A DNA stretch of 64,000 nt, from positions 868,001-932,000 of the forward strand of contig BCJJ01000008.1 of NCBI GenBank assembly GCA_039545355.1, given 5' to 3'. A model generated the notes under the pieces. It searched no databases and was not told the origin of the DNA. It worked only from the letters and a program-made list of their open reading frames with translations. Positions within the stretch are counted from its first letter, which is position 1, and every line of letters starts with the position of its first letter. The translations under genes were made by a program, and so were the position numbers. Source of the DNA: Trichosporon coremiiforme. Taxonomy: Eukaryota; Basidiomycota; Tremellomycetes; Trichosporonales; Trichosporonaceae. Positions 45,669 through 57,614 of this stretch are shown piece after piece.

Positions 45669-47230
45669 TCAAGTCTCGAGTCGCTCAAGCACACCCCTAA
45701 AATCGCCCGTATCCCCATCCAGAGCCCGCAACGTCTCCCTCACCTCGTCCACCATCACCATCTTGTCGCCCTTATTCCTCGGCCCAACGTACTTGCACAG
45801 CGTCCTAAGGGCGGAGCCTAACACGGCCTGAGTCCTGAGCGGCAGCTGGCTGCTATCAACCGCAGAGATCAATTGTTGGACGGCAGAAAGAGTTGCGTCG
45901 AAGTACTTCTCGCACGTATCCTCATCCATCCCTGTCGTACTTGCTGTCGTGCTTGTCGCTCTGTTCGGAGGGCTGGGTGAGACAGTGAAGGAGGGCTGGG
46001 GAGAGGAGAGCGAGGGAGGGGAAGATGGAAGCGGGAACGAGAGAGATGACGGCGAGACTGGAGGCAATGGGGAAACGGACAAAGGCAGAGCCCGACGCGC
46101 CGCGAATAGCGTCAGCGCCGAGAGAAGCGAAGGTCGAAGTTGAGCTGGACACTGCGATTGTAATCTCGCCACGGCGGCCTTTAACGTTCCCGCCGGCGGC
46201 ATCGAACCCCCGCCTGTTCTCGGAGTGCCCGGCGCCGTCCTCGTCGTTCTACTCGAAGCGCTCGGCGAGTGCAACGCGGGTGCCGAGCTAGCGTACGTTC
46301 TTGTCGCATAAGGTCCCGATTCGGGCTGCAGCGGCGCCTGCAACCTTGGTTGCACGGCTTGGCGGCTGCACAGGTCCGCGCCAGGAGGCTCGAGGTCGAG
46401 TTCCATCCCCTCGTCTTGGTCTTCCAACCCGAGTCCGCCGAGCACACTGGAGAGCGTGACGCACTTCCCCAGAGTCGAGAGACCAGCAGCCTCAGCCATC
46501 AAAGAGAAGTTGACGTCTTCAGTCCACAACCTCACATTTCCCATCCCGCCCATCTTCCCCGTCCCTTGTCCTCCCATCCCACCGCTCCCACCGTCAGCGT
46601 CGAGCAGCAGACCAACAGAGTACGCGTGCGTCAGAGACTTGAGTATCCGCTCATCATTCTTGATTTCGGGTCCTGGTTCGTACACGCCTTGAGCTGAGCG
46701 ATACTCGAGCAGTGATTCAAGACGGACCCGGATACGCGTGTGACGGGCTGATTTGAGAATGTCCCTCAGCCAGGCGCTGGCTGATTGCGCAGCGTGTCGC
46801 AGGTCTGAGCGGGGAGAAGATTTCTGGTGGTCAAGTTCTGGGGTCAGCTTCTCACTTCTCTCATCAGTCTGGTTGTCCTTTGTCCTCTCCTCCGTCCGTT
46901 CAACAGTCTGTCGCCAAGTGGAGCTAGACCGCTGGGCACAATTGATATCTGAGCATGTAGAGCAGCACACGGCCCGATTGTTGATTCTCGGCTTGCCTAC
47001 GGACCTCCTTCTCGCTTGCTTGGTCTTGCTTCGCTCGACTTGCGCTGCCCTCGCGACTCACCTCTAACCACCACATGCGGCACGAACAACCACACCTCGC
47101 TCGGGAGCAGCCTTTTGTGCAGCGCCTGCACCAAAGCCAACCGGTTGATGAGCACGTTCGTGTCGACTGCGAGGAGCTGCGGGCCCGGCGCCAGCTCCGT
47201 TTCTGCTTGCGGCCAGGTGTCAATGTCCAT
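45669..47230 (-). CDS. PIN-domain endonuclease, Swt1-like
   Basis: Swt1 is a nuclear endoribonuclease linked to mRNP surveillance. Exons 47062-47230 and 45669-46837 encode 445 residues. The PIN fold begins early: 'LLAVDTNVLINRLALVQALH' with the first catalytic Asp, then 'VWLFVPHVVVRELD', the conserved PIN strand and Glu, with the 224-nt intron placed so that VVVR joins ELD. It continues with 'NDERILKSLTHAYS' and 'VRLWTEDVNFSLMAEAAGLS', carrying further acidic residues. The middle is Ser/Pro-rich. The C-terminal ~110 residues ('EKYFDATLSAVQQLISAVD') are helical. The protein is shorter at the N-terminus than yeast Swt1; an additional upstream exon is possible. Confidence 0.75.
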
Positions 47231-47498
47231 GACGCCTTGTTGTTGTGGAGGATGGTGCGGTTCCAAAATCGCGCGTTGCGATCGGCGTCCTTGTGTCTTT
47301 CGGTGGCGCACCGCACCTCCACACGGTCACTCGGCTATCTGCGTTCCTTGCACTGTGTCACGATACACTATTCACATGCTGCTTGCTGTCTGCAGACATT
47401 TCTATGAAGGAGTGCTATGGCGCTGCGGCTTGCGCGAGCGCGATCAGGCTATGTAATCCACAAATCAATGGGCTAGCTACTGTCCGGCCGGAGACTGT
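47231..47498. other. Short spacer between two minus-strand genes
   Basis: It holds the 3' end of the NTF2-like gene and the promoter of the SWT1-like gene. No motif was recognised. Confidence 0.5.
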
Positions 47499-49240
47499 TT
47501 ACTCCGCCTTCTTGACCGTCTCCTGGTTGTGCGAGTAGTGGTAGTTGGCGTGCTGCTTCTGCTTGCGCTTCTCTGAGCCGTTAGCTCCATAACGTGTAGA
47601 CGTAGTTCTCTATCGGCGGATCGGAATCCGGATCCTTACTCTTCTTGCTCTTCCTGTGGTTGGCGGCGTGGCTGTCGGACGCGTGCAGGTTCACGTGCGA
47701 GGATGGCGACGGCGAGGTCGCGTCGCCAGAGTCAGTATCCGTGGCGGTCGCGGTTCCAGAAACGGGAACAGAAACAGAGTCCGGGCCGTCGGTGATGAGT
47801 CCCTCGACGGGCGCGTCCTTGATCAGGAGCTCGTGCTCGCCCTCGATGAGACCGGCGGGGTGGGGCTCGTCCTCGATGGGGCCAGCGGGAGCAGCCTCGT
47901 CGGCGATCGCGCGGCGAGCAGACTTCTTGCTCTCGCTGCTCGCGCTCGAGCCAATCGCAGCGTCAAGGACGACGGCGGGAGGGTCGGCGACGCCCTTAGC
48001 CTTCGCCGCCTTGCTACCCCTGAAGCCGGGCGATGCAGACAAGGGGCGATCCTCGATGAGGGCGGCGGGGTGCGGCTCGTCCTCAATCCGACCAGCGAGG
48101 GCATGTCTGCCGGACTGGCGAAGCTTGCGCTTCTCGACGAGGTGGGGAGACGCGGGAGCAGAGTCGACGTTGGGCGCAGCCTTGGCGTCGGCGAACGCAG
48201 CGTCCGTCTTGGCGCGGATGCTCTTGATCTTTTCGCCGATGATCGGGATGTGGGTGACGATGAAGTTCAGGGCGCCAACAGTGAGCTCGCAGATCGCCGC
48301 GAAGGCAGTCTTGATCAGACCCTGGGACAGCGGGTGGCGCTGGAAGAACGACACAACGATGCCCGCGATACCGATGACGATGGGCGAGACAATACGCAGG
48401 GCGAGCGTGCTGCGAGTTAGTGTCCGAGCGGGCGGAGGAATCTCACATGATGCCGTACCCCAGCGCAAGCAGGCGGTTCCGGGGGGCGTGGGAAGGAACG
48501 GACACCTTGGTGACATGGTACTTGGTGTCATCCACATCACCGCGGTCAGTCTGCGACGGCGACGGAGAGCTGTGGTCGGGCTCGACCTGCAGCTGAACGC
48601 CCTTGATGTCGAGGGGAACGGTGACCTTGGCGAGCGAGTTGATCGGCCAGGGAAGGTCGCCAACAGGCAGGTGGTAGCGGCCCCTCACGGTGAAAGTCGC
48701 GGTTTTGTTCCTGGTTGTCAGTTGGGAAGCTCGGCGATGAACTTCGGGCTGAATTGCATGGTGCTGTTCGGCAGCCACGGGCCATGACGAAGGACCGCGT
48801 GGAAGCGGCGAGGACCACTCCGCGCTCGCCGATCAAGCACCATCACTGTCTTTACTCACTGGTCATTCCATTTGAACTCGCCGAGCTTGGAGTCGGCACG
48901 GAACGCCTGGTACAGAGCGAAAACGTGTTCAATGTTCTCCTTGCCCTTGGCGACGTGGACGGGCGACTGGTACACGGCGTCGTCGGCGAAGTACTCGTCG
49001 ACAGCCTGCTCGTACTGGTACCTGCTGGTCAGTACTATGAAACAGCGGCCGGGGAAGACTTCAAGAATGGACATGACACTCAGGCTGAGGCAGTGGCCGT
49101 GCGTGGAACCTGAGGCGTTGAGGAAGACACTCACCTTCCAGTGACAAGCGATTTTGCGATGTCTGTGGGTCAGCTATCAAGTCGCAACAACCTAGCTAGT
49201 ACTCGCCCAGCACCTTCGTCTTGATCTGGCTAGAGTCCAT
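47499..49240 (-). CDS. NTF2-like-domain membrane protein, function unknown
   Basis: Well-supported exons are 48860-49021, 48447-48710 and one starting at 48409. The N-terminal part looks like an NTF2/SnoaL-type fold ('YEQAVDEYFADDAVYQSPVH', 'FRADSKLGEFKWNDQ'), and a beta-rich stretch follows. Two hydrophobic segments come next ('IVSPIVIGIAGIVVSFF', 'FAAICELTVGALNFIVTHI'), then a long charged tail with repeated 'IEDEPHPAALIED' and 'IEDEPHPAGLIEG' units. The 5' end is uncertain: the ATG at 49238-49240 gives 'MDSSQIKTKVLGE', but joining it in frame needs one of two acceptors near 49008-49022. At the 3' end the frame stops at 47581 unless a 31-nt intron ending CTAACGGCTCAGAG is removed, which adds 'KRKQKQHANYHYSHNQETVK' and ends at 47499. 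Confidence 0.6.
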
Positions 49241-49998
49241 GGTGGAGACGCCGATGGGGGATGGAGAGGAAGACAAAACAGCGAGCTGGCAGCAGCGTTA
49301 TGTGTTTGCGGGTGAGAGCTTCGGGCTCGCGGCACAGATACGGCAGTCAGTAGTTCCCCTGCCGGCCAGCTGTGACCTTGAGTTGTATTGTACCTGGGCT
49401 TATCGCTGCTGCAGGCTGCGCGCCTGCGGGTTGCGCGGTGCGTGGACTGCCGTTGGCTGTGCTGAGGGTATGCATCTGGAACGTGTGGGACGTGTGGGAT
49501 TGCAGCCAGCTTTGGGAAAGCCAAGCTAAGTTTGGCTCGTGGCGTCAGTTCGTTCAGTGATCGTCGCGAGCGTCGCAGCTCGCGATATCGTCATTCTTGT
49601 TTTGATTTTCTCACCGTACGCCGGCTGCCTTGGATAGCCGACTTTCCTCCGACCTTAGCCCCTGCACCCTTGCGTCTTCCACGCCTGGGCCCGTCCTCTC
49701 TGGAATGTCCCCCGTAAATGACTACGAATACGAGAGCCGCTGCGGACCCTGACCACGAGCTTGTCCGCCTTGGCTGAGGCGTAGAGATGTTTCACTATTG
49801 CGGCGAACAGTGACGGAGGCATATCGCCTTTAGCCTGGCTCTAATGCGGCAATTGTTTTCCCACGCTAGTAACCACTTCGGATCCGTCGGCCACACGTGA
49901 CATAGCTTCCGTGTCATTGCGTCCGGTCTTCCTTCCGATCGACCGCTTCAAGCCGAGATTTCGAGTCCGCTGCTCTCCACTAGTCCACCCTCCACACG
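49241..49998. promoter_or_regulatory. Divergent spacer between the NTF2-like gene and SDHAF2
   Basis: A 758-bp spacer with CACGTGACAT at 49894-49903, ~100 bp before the SDHAF2 start. No gene was seen. Confidence 0.45.
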
Positions 49999-50698
49999 AT
50001 GCTGTCCCGACGGCTCCTTACTCTCGCCTCAGGCTCGCGCGCGCGCGCTCTGCACGTCTCCCGCGCCGCTCTGGCCGAGAACGACCCGTTCCCGCTTCCA
50101 TTCGACCCGGCGCTTCTCGCGCAGCAGCAGCGCCCGCGGCACGACCAGGCCGAGGCCGAGATGGCGCAGTGGCAGGCGATCAAGCCCATCGAGCGTGTCG
50201 GCGAGGACGACAACAAGATGCGCGCCCGTCTCGTGTACCAGACCCGCAAGCGCGGTATGCTCGAGAACGACCTGCTCCTTAGCACGTTCGCCAAGAACGA
50301 GCTGCCGAGCATGACGAGGGAGCAGATGGAGGAGTTTGACAAGGTAGGTGGCGAGACTGCAGACCAACGGCCGAGCGCTTCGCGTCTAGAAGTGTCCTGG
50401 AGCTGGAAGCTTTCCGGAATCTGGCCTGGAGGTATCGAAGATTTGGAGGCAGCCGCAAGCTACCTTACTCTGTGACGTCCAGCTGACACACAGCTCCTCG
50501 ACGAAAACGACTGGGATGTGTTCTATTGGGCGACGGAGAAGAAGGAGGCGCCCGAGCGCTGGGCCAAGACCGAGCTGCTTGCCAAGTAAGGTTCTTTGCG
50601 ACTGCCTAGCTGACCCCAGGCTCCGCCTGCACGCGTCGAACAAGGAGAAGGAGCCCCGCCGCATGCCCGACCTGCGCCAGCTGCAGAAGTTCGACTAA
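49999..50698 (+). CDS. Succinate dehydrogenase assembly factor 2 (Sdh5/SDHAF2), mitochondrial
   Basis: This matrix protein is needed for covalent FAD attachment to the succinate dehydrogenase flavoprotein. Exons 49999-50343, 50494-50585 and 50620-50698 encode 171 residues. The first ~25 residues are Arg/Ser/Ala-rich without acidic residues, a typical mitochondrial presequence. The conserved core reads '[20 protein letters not shown]', '[20 protein letters not shown]' and '[14 protein letters not shown]', the signature of the SdhE/Sdh5 fold. The last exon is a short basic tail. Its complex II partners are not in this window. Confidence 0.93.
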
Positions 50699-51322
50699 TC
50701 TCACTCTGTAACACGAAAACGCATGTACTATTCATTTTGCATCTCCTCTGGGCCTCCGCTGTCTCTAACTTTGGTCATCTCTCTTCCAAGCTGTGCAATG
50801 TTTTCGTTTAGGTTGCGCCGTAATCAGCGGCTAGAGGTTGGTCAGCGTCCTGTACGCCACTCATGTCGGCAGGCCAAGTTGGACATTTTGATCCCGCGCC
50901 TCCGCGCCGTCGCGCCGCGACGTACAAAGTTTCCAGACCACAGTTGACTTCTCTCCATCGGACATCCCTCTATGTCTGCATTTAGCAGTTGGAGACTGGA
51001 CCTTTCAACCAGTCTCTCGTGGGGGATGTCCCAGACAGACCGTCCTTGTTTGAGGGTCGTCGGCGGGTGTTCTGACCCCGGCTTCCCATAGTTTGGACGT
51101 ACATTTGCCTTCATCGCGATGTCGTTTGTTTCCCCTCTGTGACATCTACCCTGGCACACGACGCGAGACCGCTTTGTCTGACTGCAGGGGTCATAGGTCG
51201 CAAGCGGCCTCAAGCCTTATTATACGCTCAATGCATTTATCTATCGCGACTACTGGACTACCGCATGTCACAACCATAACGGACGTATGCATACTCTAAA
51301 ACAAAATTACACGCGCTCAGCA
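50699..51322. other. Convergent 3' flanks of SDHAF2 and APL4
   Basis: No gene or structured element was seen; A/T-rich patches near 50700-50800 and 51215-51310 fit transcript ends. Confidence 0.55.
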
Positions 51323-54106
51323 CTACTTTCCCGCGCTCGTGAGGTTGGGCGGGAAGCCCGAGAAGTCGAGCTGGTCCTGCACCGGCTGTCCATCCTTCTT
51401 GTACGAGACGCGGAGACGGAGACGGATCTGCGCGCCTGGCGGGGCGATGATGCGGAGCTGCTGCGTCTCGGTCGCGCCGGGCTGGACGTTCTGGTTCGAC
51501 ATGGCCTGCATCTGCAGCTGCTGGGTCTGAGAGTTAGCAGAGAAATCAGTGGGCAACTCACCTTCGGCACGGCGACCTGGAAGTTGACGCCCTCGACGGG
51601 CGACGCAGACGTGAAGCGCGCAAGGATCTGGACAACACCGGACTGCGCAGATACCTTGGGCGTGAGCGTGATCTTGAGCCCGTTCTTCTCGTACGCCGTG
51701 TAAGACTGCAGTTGCGGCGCCTGAGGCGGCCTAGCGGCGGCAGGGGCAGGGGGAGGAGAGCGGGTCGTCGGGGGAGGAGAGGGGGTGGAGGCGAGGTCGA
51801 AGAGGGAGCCTCCAGCGGCGGCAGCGGGGGCGGGCGTGGGAGCCGGAGACGATGTAACCGGGGACGAGTCGAACAGTGACATGATGTCCTGGGCGTGCGA
51901 CTTGGCCGGGGCAGGCGCCGAGGGCGACGTAACGGGGGCGGCGTCGGAGGAGCCAAATATGTCGGCGAGCAGGTCCTGCGTCGACTGCAGGGACTGCTGC
52001 GGCGCACCATTCGATGGTCCTGACGGCGCCGACATGTCGTCTCCGATGAGGTCCACAACCGTGTCCTTGTCTGCCCGCGTCGTTCCAACCTTTCGCCTCT
52101 CGCTGACCGTTCCCATGATGGTCGCCTTAATCTCAGGCGGTGGCATGCGCTCCAAAACACCCATCTTGACGTCACCCATGTTAAGCAGCGTGCCGAACTC
52201 AACGCTGCGCTGCTGGATCTCGAGCTCGAGGTTCGTTGAGTAATTGGCGATGATGTGGTTGATGCGCTTCTGCTGCTCGGCGCCGCTCTGCAATCCAGTC
52301 TCGGCGAAGCGTACCGACAGCTTGGCGAGCGCCGTCATGACGAACTGACGCACTAGGGTGTTGGCGTACGGCGACGTCAGGACAGTCTCCATGAGGTCGA
52401 CCATGGCCGCGTCAGTCACCGGCTTCACCTCCTCTCCGTCATCGATGCTGCCGCCCTGCAGCAGAACGTCACCAAACTCGCCAAGGATCCAGACAGCCGC
52501 AAGAGTAAGGGATTCCTGAGACAGGTCGTTCGACAGCGCCGTGAACAGGCGCTGAGCAGTGTAGAACTGGAGCTCAGGGGTGTGGGCTACTAGCCGGAGA
52601 AAAGCGGCAAGAATCTCCTCGCGAATGTAGTTCCCGGCAGACTTCAGTGCTCGAAGAGCAGTGTCGATGTGCCATCGCTTGTTGGGCGCATATCGCTCGG
52701 CAGCCAGCCAGATCTGAGTAGTGAGGCCGAGCTTGAACTCGTTGTCGGCAACCTCCAGGAAGGCGAGCAGCTCGCGGGTCATGATGCGGACGTTGCTCTC
52801 ATTGATGAGGGCGTAGCTGAGCTCCAGCGCACGTCGTCGGATGGAGATGTCACCATCGCGCAGACAGTCAAGGATGGTGTTGCGGTGGCGCTGGACCGAG
52901 TTGGTGTCGATGCCAACCACCTTGTTAAGGGTGTTCAGGGCGACGTAACGAATGTTGTTGTCACGGTTGGTGAGGAACTTTCCGAGGATGTTGATCGCCA
53001 TGACACGCAGTCCGCTGTCCGCCTCGATCTCGAGAACAGTCAGAACGGTCTCGTATAGGATCGCGTTTCCGACGTTCTTGGTCGAGTTAGTGTTCGTGGC
53101 GACCTGGGCAAGGATGTCGTTCATGGTGTCACTCGCCTCGACGTCACCGCGTCCGAGCACTCGCAGCAGGCGGAGGATTTTGACCTGGAGAAAGGGGTCG
53201 CTGATACCGCTGACGTCGTGCTCAATGCTAAAGCCAGTGGTGACCAGAGACTTGAGGTGCTTGACGAGCAGAGGGGCGGCAGGGCGGAACTGCTGTGCGA
53301 TTTGGTCATCCATGTCGCACATCTCGGTGACCAGCGTGATACCAGCCAGGAGAACGCCGTGGTTGCGGTCCTGGAGGAGCGTCTTCGCCTTGTCGGAGAA
53401 GTGGTCCATCAGGTCCGGGACACGGCGAATGATACGCAGAGCACAGAGCGCAGCCTTCTTGCGGATGTAGGTGTTGCTGCTGCCCAGCAGCTTCTCGATC
53501 TCGTTACACAGGTCGCGGGACATCTCCTCGGACGCAATGTTGGCGAAGGTGCACAGTGCGAGGCCCACGGCATACATATTTGAGTGGTTCATGTCACTGA
53601 AGTCAGCGATGATACGTCATATGACTCACTTCTTCAAAGAGTTCGTGACAAGAGTGAGCACCTCCTGGTTCTCGTCGAGGAGTAACATGATGCCGAGGTA
53701 TCCCAATCGCTTGTCGCTGAACCGGGGGCTGGCGACGAGCTTCAGACACTCAATCTGGCCGAAGTGCGCCGGATATCCCAGCATGTGAATATAGAGTAGC
53801 TTCGCGACATTGTTGTAGCGCATGTAAGTGTCCTCCTCCTTGAACGCTGTCTGACGTCGTCAGCCTTGATTTCTTGCGACACGCCGCGCTCCAGAGTCAT
53901 CAGCGGTACCCACTCTAATCGCGGCGGATTCCTTTTGGATACATGACCTCTCGTCCGCAAGTGTCTGGATAGGGGTCAGTTGTACTCAACGGCCTCGTGC
54001 GATTATAAATACCTTGCAGGATCGAATGGCCTTAATGAGGGCTGTGACAGTCAGCTCCAGCGCTACATTCTCGAAGCCTACCCTTGAGGTTATAGTGACC
54101 GCTCAT
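51323..54106 (-). CDS. APL4: AP-1 clathrin adaptor gamma subunit (gamma-adaptin)
   Basis: Gamma-adaptin is a large chain of the AP-1 complex sorting cargo between trans-Golgi and endosomes. Exons 54082-54106, 54013-54041, 53910-53964, 53630-53846, 51562-53596 and 51323-51526 encode 854 residues, the normal length. The first four exons are small. The trunk (~1-570) shows '[16 protein letters not shown]', 'IQKESAAIR', '[20 protein letters not shown]', '[18 protein letters not shown]' and 'LVTNSLKNDMNHSN'. A Ser/Pro/Ala hinge (~600-710) has clathrin-box-like 'SLFDSSP' and 'SLFDLAST'. The gamma-ear follows ('[20 protein letters not shown]', '[14 protein letters not shown]'). It is divergent from the INP54-like gene. 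Confidence 0.93.
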
Positions 54107-54631
54107 GGCTGCACGCTACCAAGTCGGAGGGTTCCAGTGGAGCGACGAGCGACCTGACGGTGGAAGTGGGGTTGTGCAAGAGCGTGAAGAACGTTGGGCG
54201 CAATGTCGTGTTCACTGACGAGGAGGACCGGTGCGTGGCCGTGTCCTGTCTCGCGTGGTCGGCGGGAGCGTGGCGATTGATATGCTCCCGTCCTGCGGTC
54301 GGCATGGACATTCCTAGATATCGCGTCGCGTCAGCGGCTGGCTGATAAGGACGCGGCCAGGAAGCGAACGCATGCATACACAAAGTTCTGGGCCGTCTAT
54401 GCACTCTGAAGCTTAACCCCTGCAGTGAATCTGGAATGCATCGACGAAAAACGACAGAAAATTGGGTGCTGCGAAACGGAGCGTTGAGATCGACGCGAAG
54501 AACAGGGGCTCCATCGCCTTTCACGTGATGTGACGCCACCCCCGGTCTGTCTGGTTGGTCGTAATAACGTCCAGCAACACGTCCAGTTTCAGACGTTTTT
54601 CTGCTTGTTTGCATCCAACCCTTCAAGCACG
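54107..54631. promoter_or_regulatory. Divergent promoter region of APL4 and the INP54-like gene
   Basis: A 525-bp spacer contains the palindrome TCACGTGA at 54521-54528, ~105 bp before the INP54-like start. No gene was seen. Confidence 0.45.
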
Positions 54632-56073
54632 ATGTCGGAGCTCACAGTCTTCTGTACGACGTACAACACGGGTCTGCAGGGATCGCTCGCCCAGGAGCAG
54701 GACCTCGCATCCTGGCTCATCCCCGTTCTCCACGAGACGACCCAGGAGAACTACAACCAGCTCCCTGACATTTACGCGATCGGCGTCGAGGAGCTCCTCC
54801 CCCTTCACCTTGCTTGTGAGCTACCAGACTTGTACACTTAACTGACATCAGTCGCCGGTTTGAGCTTCGGCGTGCTTGTTGCTCTCACCGACCGCATCGA
54901 GTCCATTCTCTCAGCTCATGCCACAAGCATCTCACCCGGCCGCGAGCCGGAGCGCTTCTACCTTGTTTCGCGCACCAGCAGAGTCGGGGTCGCCCTTTGG
55001 GTCTTCGCTCGCGAGAAGACTACCCAGGGTCGACTCGGAAAGGCCGTGACGTCCTCCGTCGGACTGTGGCGCCTCGGCCTGGGCAACAAGAGTGCAGTCG
55101 GAATCCGCCTCCCGGTCATGCGCGGTGCGAAGGAAGACGGTTGGGAGACATTGACGTAAGCTGACTGCCGATGGAAAAACTGACATCAGCTTCGTTACTG
55201 CCCATCTCGAGGCTCACGACAAGAATGTCAAGCTGCGCAACGAGCAGTACAACACGATCCTGTCCTCGCTCATCTTCTACCCCGGCGATGCGCTCGCATA
55301 CCCTGTCCAACCCTTCCAGACCTCACACCTCTTCATCATGGGCGACCTGAACTACCGCCTGACCAAGCTGCCGAAGGCTGGCGTCTACCCCACCGAGAAC
55401 GGGGCGACGAAGGACCTCATCGCCCTCGAGAGGGAGCGGGAGGCGCTCGTCTCGCTCGACACGCTGAAGCACGAGCAGAACCTCGGCAACGTCTTCGGCG
55501 GTATGCGCGAGGGAGACCTCACGCGCTTCGCGCCGACGTACAAGCGTGTTGTGGGTCAGGTCGAGGGATACAGCAAGTGAGTGCACATTGATTGGCGACA
55601 AACGTAGGCTAACCAGCAACAGGAAGAGGATACCTGGCTGGACGGATCGCATCCTGTTTGCGTCGCACACAGACCCGGCCGAGCTGTACGGTCCGAATGC
55701 ACCCGAGACGCCTAGCAGCACGACTCAGATCACGCAGTTCAACTCCACCCCGGAGCTGACCATCTCGGACCACAAGCCGGTGTACATGGTTGTCACTTTG
55801 CCTCCTGTCCGCCACAACGCGGCGTCGCCGAGCCTCGCGCCCTTGCTTCCGCCTCCGCCTCCGCCTAGCCGCCCGCGCCCCGCTGCGCGTCCCCGCGAAG
55901 AGCTCATCTTCTGGGACATTGTCGGCAGCGTGCTGGACCGCCTCATCGGGTGGCCATGGACGCTTCTGGTGCTGCTCGGCTTCGGCAACGAGAGGGCCGG
56001 CATGGGCGTCAGCGCCTTCCTGACGCTGATCTGGGGTGTGTGGTGGAGCGGCGTGTTCTCCGGCTCCGCTTAA
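54632..56073 (+). CDS. Inositol polyphosphate 5-phosphatase, Inp54-like, tail-anchored
   Basis: The enzyme removes the 5-phosphate of phosphoinositides such as PI(4,5)P2. Exons 54632-54815, 54852-55155, 55190-55576 and 55623-56073 encode 441 residues. The catalytic domain starts at once ('ELTVFCTTYNTG') and holds 'DIYAIGVEELLPL', 'FVTAHLEAH', 'LFIMGDLNYRL', 'KRIPGWTDRILFASH' and 'ISDHKPVYMVV', the full 5-phosphatase signature. A Pro-rich linker leads to a hydrophobic C-terminus ('LIGWPWTLLVLLGFG' and 'VSAFLTLIWGVWWSGVF'). Yeast Inp54 is likewise anchored in the ER by its C-terminal tail, so I infer a similar location. Three introns of 34-46 nt are present. Confidence 0.87.
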
Positions 56074-56312
56074 TTCTTGGGCTTGAAAGTTGTATACACG
56101 AATGTCTCGCTTGGGCTTGGATGTCTCTTCTCACTATCACATGGGTCACGAATACACACAGGAGCGGATTAACACAGTACTGAGAAAATGGCTACTGAGA
56201 AAATGGCAACGTCCGAAGCGGGGCGAGGCTGATTAGACTGGGGACTGTGGGGATGTGGGTGTCTCGGTGGGGTATGCGGGCACTCATGCGGAGGCAATGT
56301 GCGGTGTGGCAT

Positions 56313-57614
56313 CTACTGCGGGCCGTGGATGACGCACTTGATGACGGGGTTTCCGTCCTTGTCCTTTCCGAGGCGGGTGAGCTCGAACGCCTCGAGCGCC
56401 TGCTCGAACGGGAACGTGTGCGTGAGCAGCGGTTTCAGGTCGACAAGGCCACGGTCAACCAGATCAATGGCGAGCGGGTAGTCTCCGGATCCGTAGCGCC
56501 AGCTTCCCTTGATCTTGATCTCGTTCGTGATGACGCGGAACATGGGGATCGCGACGTCGGGCGGCCCGAAGCCGGTCTGCACGTGCGTGCCTCCGGGCCG
56601 AACAGCATTCAGGCCCATCTGGATACAAGTCTCAGCCCCCGTGGCGTCGACGACGAGGTCGATGCTGCCCTGCCCGCGCTCCGGGATGCGGAGAGTCGCG
56701 AGGAGAGCCTTAGCCGCACGCAGTGAGTACGCTGCCTTCGCCTCGCCCTCCTCCATGATCGGCGGGGCGTAGACGTCGGTCGCAGCGTAAGAGCGCGCAA
56801 ATGACAGGCGGTCGAGGTTGATGTCGACGCCGATTACGCGCTTCGCGCCGAGTCCCTTGGCAACTGCCATTGCCAGCAGACCGACAGGTCCGGCGCCCAT
56901 GACGAGCACGTTCTGTCCCGTGCGCAGCTGGCCCACGTTCGCGATACTGTGCACGGCGACGGAGAGCGGCTCCATCATTGCGCCGTAGATCGTCTCAATG
57001 CTGTCCGGCAGCTTGTACACGAGGTCGCTAGGCCTGCATGTCAGCCGCGGCAGGGATGGACCACTCACAGCTTGTAGTACCTCTGCAGTGTGCCGTGGAA
57101 GGGCGGGTAGGCTGCGAACTGCATGTGCTCGCAGATCTGGTACTGCCCCATCCGGCAGTCGTCGCACATGCGGCACGTCGTCCCGGGCTCGAGGGCGACG
57201 CGGTCGCCTACCTGCAGCGCTGAGGGGCCCACGGCCGCATCGCCATTTGCGACCGCCATCTCGGCCATCCGCCTCAGGCTGTCGCCGAGCTTCACGACCT
57301 CGCCGGCACTCTCGTGTCCGAGGCACATGGCGCTGCAGCACGAGACGAGGCCCATCTTGCCCGTGTTGTAGAAGTGGACGTCGGAACCGCAGATACCCTT
57401 CCTTCATTAGTGGCCGCAAAGGGGGAAGATCACTCACGGTGTGCTTCACCTCGATCAGCACCTCGTCCGGCCCGATTTCAGGCACAGGCAGCTATACCGT
57501 CAGCAAAAGCTCTAAGGGGTTGCCCACCGTCTCATAGCTCGTCGACAGCTTGCCATGGAGAATGAACGCGGGGTTGTCCCTCGGTGTGAACTCGTTGGCG
57601 GGAGCCTTGGTCAT
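56313..57614 (-). CDS. Zinc-dependent polyol dehydrogenase (sorbitol/xylitol type)
   Basis: The medium-chain dehydrogenase family oxidises polyols such as sorbitol or xylitol with NAD(P). Exons 57528-57614, 57438-57491, 57069-57397 and 56313-57033 encode 396 residues. The catalytic-zinc region has 'GICGSDVHFYNTGKMG' and 'CLGHESAGEV'. The structural-zinc Cys cluster 'CRMCDDCRMGQYQIC' is present. The Rossmann fold shows 'VLVMGAGPVGLLAMAVAKG' and 'VIGVDINLDR', and the substrate side has 'PGGTHVQTGFG' and 'IKIKGSWRYGSGDYPLAIDL'. The loop after GHES contains a ~15-residue extension ('RRMAEMAVANGDAAVG') relative to typical xylitol dehydrogenases. Exact substrate and cofactor cannot be fixed. CACGTG at 58050 lies ~440 bp upstream. 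Confidence 0.85.
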